A stretch of DNA of 64,000 bases from Kumtagia sp044326205 (GTDB taxonomy: Bacteria; Pseudomonadota; Alphaproteobacteria; Rhizobiales; Rhizobiaceae): the NCBI RefSeq assembly GCF_044326205.1, contig NZ_JBIRCY010000008.1, positions 62,001 through 126,000 on the forward strand, given 5' to 3'. The notes beneath the pieces are model-generated. The model was not told the DNA's origin. It worked only from the letters and a program-made list of their open reading frames with translations, and did no database searches. A program made the position numbers and the translations under genes. Below are positions 8,219-17,263 of the stretch, piece by piece. The number at the start of each line of letters is the position of its first letter. Within the stretch, counting starts at the first letter, position 1.

Positions 8219-9871
8219 ATGCGTTTTTTCAGAAGCAATGGCGACAGGGTACCGGCCGCGATCGAGAAGATGAGTGTGGAGGTTCGGCACGGGCGAATGG
8301 ATCGCCGCGAATTTCTGGCGATGGCCAGCGCCTTCGGTGCATCCACGACGTTCGCCTACAGCATGATAGGTCTTGCCGCCCCCACACCCGCGGTTGCACA
8401 GGAAGGCACCAAGGGTGGCACGCTCCGGGTTGCGATGGCGGTGAAGGGTCAGAAGGACCCACGGACCTACGACTGGGTGGAATTGGGCAACATTGCGCGC
8501 ACCTGGCTGGAACCGTTGGTCAGCTATACGCGTGAATTCACCTTTGAGCCCATCCTTCTCGAAAGCTGGGAAGTCAATGATGACGCCACCGAATACGTGC
8601 TGCATGTCCGCCAAGGTGTGAGCTGGAACAATGGCGACGCGTTCACGGCGGATGATGTGATCTTCAATTTGACCCGGTGGGCGGACAAAGGAGCCACCGG
8701 CAACTCAATGGCCGCGCGCGTTGGCGGATTGATCGACGAGGCAACCGGGAAGGCCAGGGAAGGCGCGATTACGAAGGTCGACGACCACACAGTGAAACTG
8801 GTGCTTGCCGCGCCGGACATTTCAATCATCCCGAACTTTACCGACTATCCAGCGCTTATCGTACATCGCAATTTTGATGCAGATGGCAGCGACCCGATCG
8901 CCAAGCCGATTGGGACAGGTGCCTTTGAGCTGGTTTCCTACGACGTCGGATCCAAGGCGGTTGTCAAGCGGCGCGAGAATGGCAAATGGTGGGGCGGCGA
9001 GGCGCTGCTCGATTCGGTCGAATTCATCGACTACGGGACTGACTTCTCCGCGACGGTCAATGCCTTCGAATCCGCGGAGATCGACGTCAACTTCGAGACG
9101 CCCGCAGATTTCATCGACATCCTGGATAAGCTGGATCTGGTCAAATCCGAGGTGGCGACCGCGACCACTCTGGTGGCGCGCACAAACGTGACGCATAAGC
9201 CGTACGACGATCAACGTGTGCGCAACGCACTCCAGATGGCGGTCGACAATGAAGTCGTCTTGCAGCTTGGCTACAGCGGCCGCGGCACGGTGGGGGAAAA
9301 CCACCACGTCAGTCCCATCCACCCGGAGTATTTCCCGCTTCCCAAGAAGACGCGCGATGCCGCTGGCGCCAAAAAGCTCATGGAGGACGCCGGCCAGGCC
9401 GACTTCGAACACGAACTGATCACTGTCGAGGACGATTGGCAAAAGAACACCGGCGACGCGATCGCCGCACAGCTTCGTGACGCCGGTATCAAGGTGAAAC
9501 GGACGGTGCTGCCCGGTTCGACGTTCTGGAACGACTGGACGAAATACCCGTACTCGATGACCATCTGGTATATGCGGCCGTTGGGCGTCCAGATCCTCGC
9601 ACTTGGCTATCGCACGGGCGAAGCCTGGAACGAGACGGCTTACTCCAACCCGGAGTTCGACGCCAAACTGAAGGAAGCGCTCTCCATCAGCGCACCCGAA
9701 AAGCGCCGCGAAGTGATGAAGGACATTGAGACCATACTGCAGGATTCAGGCATCATCATCCAGCCGTTCTGGCAAAAGCTCTACAGCCATACGGCAACCA
9801 AGGTGAAGGGCTACGGCGTCCACCAGACGTTCCAGATGGACCTTCAGAAGGTATGGCTCGAGCAGTCCTAG
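8219..9871 (+). CDS. ABC transporter solute-binding protein, SBP_bac_5 (oligopeptide/nickel) family, Tat-exported
   Basis: A 550-aa periplasmic binding protein with a twin-arginine signal (DRREFLAM, Arg29-Arg30) and probable processing after the Ala-rich segment near residue 60. The mature protein starts with the family-typical GGTLRVAM and contains the WEVNDDATEYVLHVRQGVSW-like domain entry. Preceded by an AGGGGAGA ribosome site 21 bp after the demethylase. No permease or ATPase follows it; the only Opp-type permease set in the window is on the minus strand at 19301-23100, with its own binding protein at 23151. It may deliver a second substrate to that permease. Confidence 0.9.
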   Translation: MRFFRSNGDRVPAAIEKMSVEVRHGRMDRREFLAMASAFGASTTFAYSMIGLAAPTPAVAQEGTKGGTLRVAMAVKGQKDPRTYDWVELGNIARTWLEPLVSYTREFTFEPILLESWEVNDDATEYVLHVRQGVSWNNGDAFTADDVIFNLTRWADKGATGNSMAARVGGLIDEATGKAREGAITKVDDHTVKLVLAAPDISIIPNFTDYPALIVHRNFDADGSDPIAKPIGTGAFELVSYDVGSKAVVKRRENGKWWGGEALLDSVEFIDYGTDFSATVNAFESAEIDVNFETPADFIDILDKLDLVKSEVATATTLVARTNVTHKPYDDQRVRNALQMAVDNEVVLQLGYSGRGTVGENHHVSPIHPEYFPLPKKTRDAAGAKKLMEDAGQADFEHELITVEDDWQKNTGDAIAAQLRDAGIKVKRTVLPGSTFWNDWTKYPYSMTIWYMRPLGVQILALGYRTGEAWNETAYSNPEFDAKLKEALSISAPEKRREVMKDIETILQDSGIIIQPFWQKLYSHTATKVKGYGVHQTFQMDLQKVWLEQS

Positions 9872-9896
9872 GCGGCAGCCGCCGCCAAGTATTGAT

Positions 9897-9922
9897 CCGG
9901 CACTTGCGTGAGCGGGTGCCGG
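9897..9922. repeat. Hairpin between the binding-protein gene and the corrinoid-protein gene
   Basis: Perfect 7-bp arms CCGGCAC and GTGCCGG separated by 12 bases. There is no T-run after it, so it is not a standard intrinsic terminator. It could dampen transcription or stabilise the upstream message within the operon. Confidence 0.4.
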
Positions 9923-9967
9923 CCTACTGAGTGACGTCAGGGAATACAAGCCCAAGGATTCTGCCAG

Positions 9968-10660
<693 letters not shown>

Positions 10661-10673
10661 GCGCGGGTTGGGC

Positions 10674-11783
10674 ATGCGCATCAAGGAGATACGAGTCTAC
10701 AGCAAAATCCTGCCCGTCCGGGGTGGGGCCTATCGTATGGCAAGCGCGAGTGTCGAACATCTCGACTCGACGATCGTGGAGATCGACGCCGGCAACGGCC
10801 TATCTGGTTGGGGTGAAACCTGTCCGATCGGACCTGTCTACCAGCCTCACCACACTCTTGGCGCGAGAGCGGCCTTGCAGGAATTGGCGCCTGCTCTCAT
10901 CGGCTCCGAGGTAGGATCGGTGCGGGAAATCTATCGGCGGATGGATGGAGCGCTGTCGGGCCATGGTTATGCGAAGGCGGCAATCGAAATCGCGGTCCAT
11001 GATCTACTTGGCAAGGAACTCGGCGTGCCGGTGTCCACTCTCCTGGGCGGTGCGTTGACTGACAAGGTGCCCTCCTATTACTCGACCATCGTCGGCGAAC
11101 CCGGAGAAACGGCCAGGATTGCCTTGGAAAAAGCTAGGGAAGGTTATCCTCGCCTGCAGATCAAGATCGGTGGACGATCCATTGAGCAGGACATCGAAAC
11201 GATCCACAAGGTCTGGGAGGCCGTGGGTTTTTTGGCAAAGCTCGTCGTCGACGGAAATCGCGGACTGACGGTCGCCAACGCGATTACCGTGGACCGAATG
11301 TGCGCATCAATTCCATTCGTGTTCGAGCAGCCGTGCAACACGCTGGAGGAGATTGCTTCGCTCAAGGGCAGGATGACTCGTCCAGTCTATCTCGATGAGA
11401 ACACAGAAGACCTGAACGCTGTATTGCGTGCGGTGTCATCGGGAATAGCCGATGGCTTTGGCTTCAAAGTCACGCGCCTGGGTGGGTTGAGCAAGATGAT
11501 CACCGCTCGCGACATATGCACAATTCGCTCCCTCCCGCACAGTTGCGATGATGCATGGGGTGGCGACATCATTGCAGCCGCGTGTGTTCATCTCGCCTCG
11601 ACGGTGGAGCCGCGTCGGTTTGAAGGCGCGTGGATCGCCCAGGAATATATTTCGGGAAATTTTGACAGCCAGAATCCGGTCGTGATCCGAGATGGGTTTA
11701 TCTCCGTCCCGAACCGTCCCGGACTTGGTATCGTCCCCGACCGAGGTGTCTTCGGGGAACCGATCGCCATATTTGGCGGATGA
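10674..11783 (+). CDS. hpbD: Enolase-superfamily N-capped amino-acid racemase, HpbD-like (hydroxyproline betaine/proline betaine 2-epimerase)
   Basis: A 369-aa member of the mandelate racemase/muconate lactonising group. Visible are the capping domain and the barrel with metal ligands Asp193 (VVDGN), Glu218 (FEQP) and Asp241 (LDEN), plus candidate acid/base lysines Lys164 (LQIKIGG) and Lys265 (FGFKVTR). A Lys pair facing the active site from opposite sides is the pattern of 1,1-proton-transfer members, and the spacing agrees with HpbD of Pelagibaca, a 4-hydroxyproline betaine 2-epimerase. The ATG at 10674 is preferred over an upstream TTG. Placement among demethylases strongly suggests a betaine substrate; a dipeptide epimerase is the main alternative. 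Confidence 0.75.
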   Translation: MRIKEIRVYSKILPVRGGAYRMASASVEHLDSTIVEIDAGNGLSGWGETCPIGPVYQPHHTLGARAALQELAPALIGSEVGSVREIYRRMDGALSGHGYAKAAIEIAVHDLLGKELGVPVSTLLGGALTDKVPSYYSTIVGEPGETARIALEKAREGYPRLQIKIGGRSIEQDIETIHKVWEAVGFLAKLVVDGNRGLTVANAITVDRMCASIPFVFEQPCNTLEEIASLKGRMTRPVYLDENTEDLNAVLRAVSSGIADGFGFKVTRLGGLSKMITARDICTIRSLPHSCDDAWGGDIIAAACVHLASTVEPRRFEGAWIAQEYISGNFDSQNPVVIRDGFISVPNRPGLGIVPDRGVFGEPIAIFGG

Positions 11784-11907
11784 AGAACCCTCGGTTTCGG
11801 ATCGCCACGTTCGAGGTGAGCGATTTCGAGGATGGCTCCGCTGCGAGTACCAGAATGCGCCTGCCGCCGCTGTGATGGCTTCAGGGCGCCTTTAAGGGAG
11901 ACGGCAC

Positions 11908-13890
11908 GTGTCCGAACGGCATTTCAAGCGATTGTTCTCGCCGGTCGTATTGCGCGGAAAGACGCTTCGCAACCGTATCGTCTTCGGCGCGCATACGGCC
12001 AATATGGCGGTCGAGGGTGTCCCGACCGAGCGTCATGTGGCCTACTATGCGGAGCGCGCCATCGGTGGCGCAGGAATGGTGGTCGTCGAGCCGATGCCGG
12101 TCCATCAGGCCGCCGTTCTGACCCGGGGCAATTTCCGGCCGTCCGACGACAGCGTCGTCCCAAGTTTTCGCAAGGTAACCGAGGCGATCAAAAGCAACGG
12201 CGCGGTGGCCATCCAGCAGCTTTATCATGTCGGGCAGCATGCCAATGCGGACAACTCGTTTCATGCCGGCTGGTCGCCGTCGGGCCTGCCCAGCTACCAC
12301 GATTCGGACGGCTCGCATCGGATGACGGAGGCCGACATCGAGGAGACCATTAACGGCTTCGTGCAGGCGGCGCGGCGGTGCCAGGAGGCCGGCTTCGACG
12401 GCGTCGAGGTCTGGGCCGCCTACCATTCCATGCTCGACCAGTTCTGGACGCCGTGGTCGAACCGGCGCGACGATCGCTGGGGCGGCAGCCTGGAGAACCG
12501 TACCCGGATGAGCCGTGAGGTTATGACCCGTATCCGGCGCGAATGCGGCGACGACTTTATCATCGGCCTTGCCATCAATGACGAGCCTGAGGTGAAAGTC
12601 GCGCTGCAACGCGAAGCACTGGCCGAGATCATCGACCTCCATGATCGCGACACGCTGATGGACTACGTCACCTGTGGTTCGGGTAGCTATTTTGACTTCT
12701 ACAAGATCATGCCGACCTTTCTCTATCCCGAGAAGCTCGGCGCCGACCTCGCTTCGGTGATCAAGTCCACGGTCCGCCACGCGCTCGTCACCGCGGAAAG
12801 CCATATCCGGACGCCGGAAAACGCCGAGGGCGTTCTCAGTGAGGGCCGAAGTGACCTTGTTTCCATCGTGCGAGGTCAGATCGCCGACCCTCATCTGGCC
12901 AACAAGGCCGCAAAGGGAAGACCGGAAGACATAAGAGGTTGCCTGTCCTGCAACCAGATGTGCTGGGGACGGCGCTCGCGCGACTACTGGATTAGCTGCG
13001 TCATCAACCCGTCTGCCGGACGTGAATGGGAGTGGGGCGGCGACCGCTTCACGCCGGCCGAGCGGCCGAAGCGCGTATTCGTTGTTGGCGGAGGACCTGC
13101 CGGGCTGGAGGCGGCGCGGGTCGCGGCCGAGCGCGGCCATCGGGTCACGCTCGCCGAGGCCTCCGACCGTCTCGGCGGACAGTTTCGGCTGGCCGGCCTG
13201 CAGCCGCGCCGAGCCCAGATCCTCGACCTGATAGACTGGTATCAGCGTCAGCTAGCGCAGCTTCAGGTGGAGGTGCGCTACGGGCAATATGTGGAAGCCG
13301 ACGACGTCGAACGCGAAGGTGCCGACCACGTCATCATCGCGACCGGCTCACTGCCTCCCGAAGGCGCATTCCAGCGAGCGCTGCCGCAACTGGACACCAT
13401 TCCGGGCGGCGGGCCGGTGCTGTCGGCCGAGGCCGTGATGGCGCGGGAAGCGCGGCCGGGCAAGCGCATCATCCTGCTCGATGACGTCGGCAACTGGAAA
13501 GGCTGCGGCACTGCCTGGAGGCTGGCGGAGGATGGTCATGACGTGACGCTGGTCACTCCTGACGCACTGGTTGGCAAGGAGCTTCAGCGCATGGCCGTCG
13601 ACGCGCCGCTACGGCGCGCGCTCGCCGGCCTCGGGGTCCGCTTCGTCACCGAGAGCGTCGTGGTGCATTGGGACGGAAACTCGGCAAAGATCACCTCGCT
13701 CCTCGACGGAACCGAGCAGGAGATCGTGGCTGATGCGCTGGTCTTTGCCAATACCAATCGGGCCGAGGACACGGTTTCGAGCGAACTCGGCCGGCGCGGC
13801 ATCAGCCATACATCCATCGGCGACTGCACCGCATCGCGGCAGGCTGCATTCGCGATCCATGATGGGCGCAAGGTCGCGCTCGCGATATGA
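11908..13890 (+). CDS. FMN/FAD/Fe-S oxidoreductase, 2,4-dienoyl-CoA reductase/trimethylamine dehydrogenase family; probable N-methyl amine demethylase
   Basis: A 660-aa homologue of the enzyme at 6143, with the same architecture: FMN barrel (about 1-340, with FWTPWSNRRDD), Fe-S linker and FAD/NAD domain (VVGGGPAGLEAA near residue 392). Here the linker has four cysteines in C-x2-C-x3-C-x11-C, so a normal 4Fe-4S cluster is expected. Starts at GTG 11908, with AAGGGAG upstream. It lies between the epimerase and the ProC-like gene, consistent with N-methylproline demethylation giving proline, but the exact substrate cannot be read from sequence. Confidence 0.82.
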   Translation: MSERHFKRLFSPVVLRGKTLRNRIVFGAHTANMAVEGVPTERHVAYYAERAIGGAGMVVVEPMPVHQAAVLTRGNFRPSDDSVVPSFRKVTEAIKSNGAVAIQQLYHVGQHANADNSFHAGWSPSGLPSYHDSDGSHRMTEADIEETINGFVQAARRCQEAGFDGVEVWAAYHSMLDQFWTPWSNRRDDRWGGSLENRTRMSREVMTRIRRECGDDFIIGLAINDEPEVKVALQREALAEIIDLHDRDTLMDYVTCGSGSYFDFYKIMPTFLYPEKLGADLASVIKSTVRHALVTAESHIRTPENAEGVLSEGRSDLVSIVRGQIADPHLANKAAKGRPEDIRGCLSCNQMCWGRRSRDYWISCVINPSAGREWEWGGDRFTPAERPKRVFVVGGGPAGLEAARVAAERGHRVTLAEASDRLGGQFRLAGLQPRRAQILDLIDWYQRQLAQLQVEVRYGQYVEADDVEREGADHVIIATGSLPPEGAFQRALPQLDTIPGGGPVLSAEAVMAREARPGKRIILLDDVGNWKGCGTAWRLAEDGHDVTLVTPDALVGKELQRMAVDAPLRRALAGLGVRFVTESVVVHWDGNSAKITSLLDGTEQEIVADALVFANTNRAEDTVSSELGRRGISHTSIGDCTASRQAAFAIHDGRKVALAI

Positions 13891-13915
13891 CACTGCGAAA
13901 CGGGTTGAGGTCATC

Positions 13916-14707
13916 ATGCCTGAGGTCTTGAAGATCGGAGTCGTTGGCGGCGGCGGATGGCTGGGCGGGGCGATCGTGGATTCGATCCTGCGTGGCGGGC
14001 TGACCGCGCCCGAGAATATCTGCTTATCCTATCGCAGCCGGCGACCCGAGAGGTTCCCGGGCTCATTCTGGACGACCGACAGCCAACAACTCGCCGACCG
14101 GTCGGATGTCATCATTCTGTCCGTGCGGCCGGCAGACTGGCCGTTCATCACCATGAATGCCCGAGGCAAGTTGGTCATTTCGGTCATGGCGGGCATCCGC
14201 CTTGCATCCATCTGCGTTCGCCACGACACAAGGCGCGCCGTGCGCTCGCTTCCCAATGCAGCCGCAGAAGTCGGAAAATCCTATACGCCGTGGGTGGCGG
14301 CGGATGACGTCGGTAACGAGGATCGTACCACCGTCAGGGCGATCTTCGACGCCTGCGGTATTCAAGACGAAGTGCAAAGCGAGCGTGACATCGATTATCT
14401 GACCGGGCTGACCGGCTCCGGACCGGCATTTCCTGCATTGCTGGCCGCGGCAATGATGGAGCACGCGATCGGCTTTGGACTGTCGCCAGAGGTGGCCAAT
14501 CGCGCAGTCAACACGCTGATCGTCGGTGCGGGTCGGTTGGTGGAGCATCGCCACGATCCACCAGACAGCGTCGTCGACACATTCCTTGATTATCGCGGCA
14601 CGACCGCGGCAGCTATCAAAGCCATGCGAGCCGCGGGATTTGACCAGTCCGTTGCGCAAGGTCTCGCGGCGGCATTCGAGCAATCTCTGCGTATGGGGTT
14701 ATCCTGA
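13916..14707 (+). CDS. Pyrroline-5-carboxylate reductase family protein (ProC-like)
   Basis: A 263-aa NAD(P)-binding protein with the N-terminal Rossmann motif GVVGGGGWLGGAI, the segment VISVMAGI typical of ProC, and a C-terminal helical dimerisation domain with the family motif LTGLTGSGPAF. It starts at the ATG 25 bp after the demethylase; the frame is open upstream but only as a shadow of that gene. ProC normally reduces pyrroline-5-carboxylate to proline. In a betaine-degradation operon it could act on a proline-derived imine or in the oxidative direction. This is an inference. Confidence 0.8.
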   Translation: MPEVLKIGVVGGGGWLGGAIVDSILRGGLTAPENICLSYRSRRPERFPGSFWTTDSQQLADRSDVIILSVRPADWPFITMNARGKLVISVMAGIRLASICVRHDTRRAVRSLPNAAAEVGKSYTPWVAADDVGNEDRTTVRAIFDACGIQDEVQSERDIDYLTGLTGSGPAFPALLAAAMMEHAIGFGLSPEVANRAVNTLIVGAGRLVEHRHDPPDSVVDTFLDYRGTTAAAIKAMRAAGFDQSVAQGLAAAFEQSLRMGLS

Positions 14708-15021
14708 CAGGTTTTGATTGTTACAAGATTTTCGTTCGAGTTTTTCGATTTTAATCGTAATGATTATGTCCTGATTTTTAAGAGAGAACCAAATTTCCAG
14801 GTGATGCTTCCAAAAGGCCCACCGGTTTCACAACAGAGCGATATTCCATTTGACGATGACAGCCGGAATTCTGTCGCGTCGCCAACGATGGCATAGCTGG
14901 ACGGCCCAGCCAGGAAACCCGCGGCCGCCATCCGCGTTCCCATATCTCTGGGAATGGCTTGAACATTCGGCGTGGCTGTAGCAGCGTCGTGCGGATCGCC
15001 CTCCTTGGTTGAAAGCCCTCG
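14708..15021. other. Intergenic region between the ProC-like and TetR genes
   Basis: About 314 bases without a gene. The first 120 are markedly AT-rich for this genome and include a short inverted repeat (CGATT and AATCG arms, 2-base spacer, near 14747-14758). The rest has normal GC and no recognisable protein in any frame. It probably holds the promoter of the TetR gene. Confidence 0.45.
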
Positions 15022-15693
15022 ATGTTCTCCAGCCGCGCCGACCAGGACGAAGACCGCCGTGCCGGCGCCGCAGGTAACGTCAAGGTGACGCGCGAGGATT
15101 GGCTGAACTTGGCCCTCGAAGCCATGGTGTCCGAAGGTGTGGAAGCGGTGCGCATTCTCTCGCTCGGACAGCGCCTTGGGGTCTCGCGGTCGAGCTTCTA
15201 CTGGTATTTCAAGAGCCGGCAGGACCTGCTCGACCAGCTTCTGGACTATTGGCGCAACCGCAACACACGTGTCATCGTCGAACGCGCGTCGCGGCCGGCT
15301 GATACCATCGCTGAAGCCGTCCTCAACGTGTTCGAAAACTGGGTCGACGGTACGCTCTTCGATCCGCGGCTCGATTTCGCGATCCGAGCCTGGGCCAGGC
15401 AGTCGCCGGAGGTGCACAGGATTGTCGACGAGGCCGACGACAAGCGTGTAGACGCGATCCGCGAAATGTTCCTGCGGCATGGCTATGAGGAAACGGAAGC
15501 TTTCGTTAGGGCGCGCGTCCTCTACTTCGTGCAGATCGGGTACTACTCGCTGGAGATCGTCGAGCCCATGCGCAATCGTCTGTCTCTGGTGCCGGCCTAC
15601 GTCAAGACACATACAGGGAAGGATCCGACCCAGCGCGAGTTTGACGCTTTCGTCGAGTTCACGCGACGTGTGACATCGCGCGAAAAAGAATAG
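15022..15693 (+). CDS. TetR-family transcriptional regulator
   Basis: A 223-aa regulator with an N-terminal TetR HTH (LSLGQRLGVSRSSFYWYF at about 50-67, then the helix KSRQDLLDQLL) and a helical ligand-binding domain. It is transcribed towards, and ends 19 bp from, the end of the minus-strand MttB-like pseudogene. The regulon is not evident; the minus-strand transport/hydrolase operon is the nearest candidate. Confidence 0.9.
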   Translation: MFSSRADQDEDRRAGAAGNVKVTREDWLNLALEAMVSEGVEAVRILSLGQRLGVSRSSFYWYFKSRQDLLDQLLDYWRNRNTRVIVERASRPADTIAEAVLNVFENWVDGTLFDPRLDFAIRAWARQSPEVHRIVDEADDKRVDAIREMFLRHGYEETEAFVRARVLYFVQIGYYSLEIVEPMRNRLSLVPAYVKTHTGKDPTQREFDAFVEFTRRVTSREKE

Positions 15694-15712
15694 CCGGGCC
15701 AGACATAACGAC

Positions 15713-17243
15713 TCAGGACACCGGAGGGGCGCCGCCTTCCGCGGTGCGTCGAGCAATGAAAGTATCCAGCACTTCAGCCGCCGCATTGGCCGAGGTGGGT
15801 GGCGTAAATTCGGCGAGCCGCCTCTTCCAGATGTCGGTGGCGCGCTCGGTTGCCGTGCGCGAACCGGACTGCGTCCAGTTGCCGAAGTTCTGCCAGTCCG
15901 CCACCAGTGGTTCGTAGAACGCGTCGCGGTAGCGGCTCATCGTATGCGCGGCAGCGAAGAAATGGCCGCCCGGCTGGACCTCGGCGATGGCGTCGAAGCC
16001 TATGGCATTGTCGTCCCCCGGAGTCTCACGGCAGAGTTCAGCGATTGTCTGCAGTGCTTCCAGATCGGTCACGAGCTTCTCGAAGGAGACGCTGAGGCCG
16101 CCTTCCAGCCAGCCGGCGGCGTGAATGCAGACGGTGGCGCCGGCGAGCACCGAGCCCCACAGTGCGAACTGGCTTTCATGCGCGGCCTGTGCGTCCGAGA
16201 CATTGGCTGCACTACCACCACCTGAGCGCCAAGGCAGGCCGAGGTGACGCGCGAGCTGGCCAGCGCCGAGAGTCGCCTTGACATGCTCTGGGGTGCCGAA
16301 AGCGGGCGCGCCGGATTTCATGTCGACGTTGGAGGAAAAACTTCCATAGACGACCGGCGCGCCTCGCCGGGCCAACTGAGCAAGGGTGATGCCGGCCAGG
16401 GCCTCCGCATGCTGAAGCGTCAATGCACCCGCGACCGTGATCGGCGCCATCGCGCCGGCAAGGCAGAAGGGCGTGATGATCGAGACCTGCCCAGCTCGGG
16501 CGAAGTCGATGATGCCTTGCGCCATCGGTATGTCGAGCTGCCGCGGCGAGTTGGTGTTGATGACGGTGTAACAGTGGACGCTGCTGCGGAAGGCGTCGCG
16601 CGAGCCGGATCATCTCGAAGACGTCTTCAACCTGTGGCGTGCCGCGCGCGTAGATGAAGGGCAGCTTGTCGGAGAGGGTGAGCTGCGCCCGGGTAACGGC
16701 GTAGTGCCGGAACCGTATGTCGACGTCCTGCGGCTCGACATAGGCGCCCTGGATCTGGAGCGCATCGAAGCCGTGGACCAGCCGCACGAAATCGGAGAAA
16801 TCCTGAAGCGTGCCGGCTCGCCGGCCGCGTTCGCAGTCGGTCACATTCGGCGCGCCGCCACCGCCAACGAAGGTCATTACGCCAAGCTCGAGCGTCACGT
16901 CACGGTCGGGCACGCCGGCATGGCAGTGGATCGAACGCGGCGCGGCGGCCAGCGCGTCGGCCACCAGATCGCGGCCGATCCGCACCATCTGCGTCTCCTC
17001 GTCGATCAGCGCGCCGGCGGCAGCAAAGATCGCGCGGGCCTCCGGCAGGAGGATGCGCATGCCGAGGTCTTCAAGCACCCGGAGCGCGGTGTCGTGAATG
17101 GCGGTGACCCGGTCGTCGGAGAAGACACGTTGCGGTGTGAACGGATTACGCAAATTGTGATAGTCGACTTTGCGAATTGTCGCGGACGATGCCCCACTAC
17201 GCCCGCGGCGCCCGCTGCGTTGCACCGCCGACGCTTCGTTCAA
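15713..17243 (-). pseudogene. MttB-family methyltransferase, disrupted by a frameshift
   Basis: Two overlapping frames on the minus strand together make one MttB-family protein of about 510 aa. The N-terminal part (TTG start at 17243 behind a GAGGAGG site) reads into RKVDYHNLRNPF and on to EMIRLAR. The C-terminal part resumes in another frame with SSVHCYTVINTNSPRQL and continues to 15713, including AGAMAPITVAGAL and HAAGWLEGG. The break is at about 16595-16602 within a GCGCG run; a lost CG dinucleotide or one extra base would explain it. No in-frame stop suggests pyrrolysine. It is the last gene of the minus-strand transporter operon. A sequencing error cannot be excluded. Confidence 0.82.
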
Positions 17244-17263
17244 GCCTTCCTCCTCGCTGCGCC

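Noticed and set aside
15713..17243. Pyrrolysine (in-frame TAG) as the explanation for the split MttB gene
   Set aside because: The two halves are in different frames, joined at a GCGCG run; there is no amber codon at the join.
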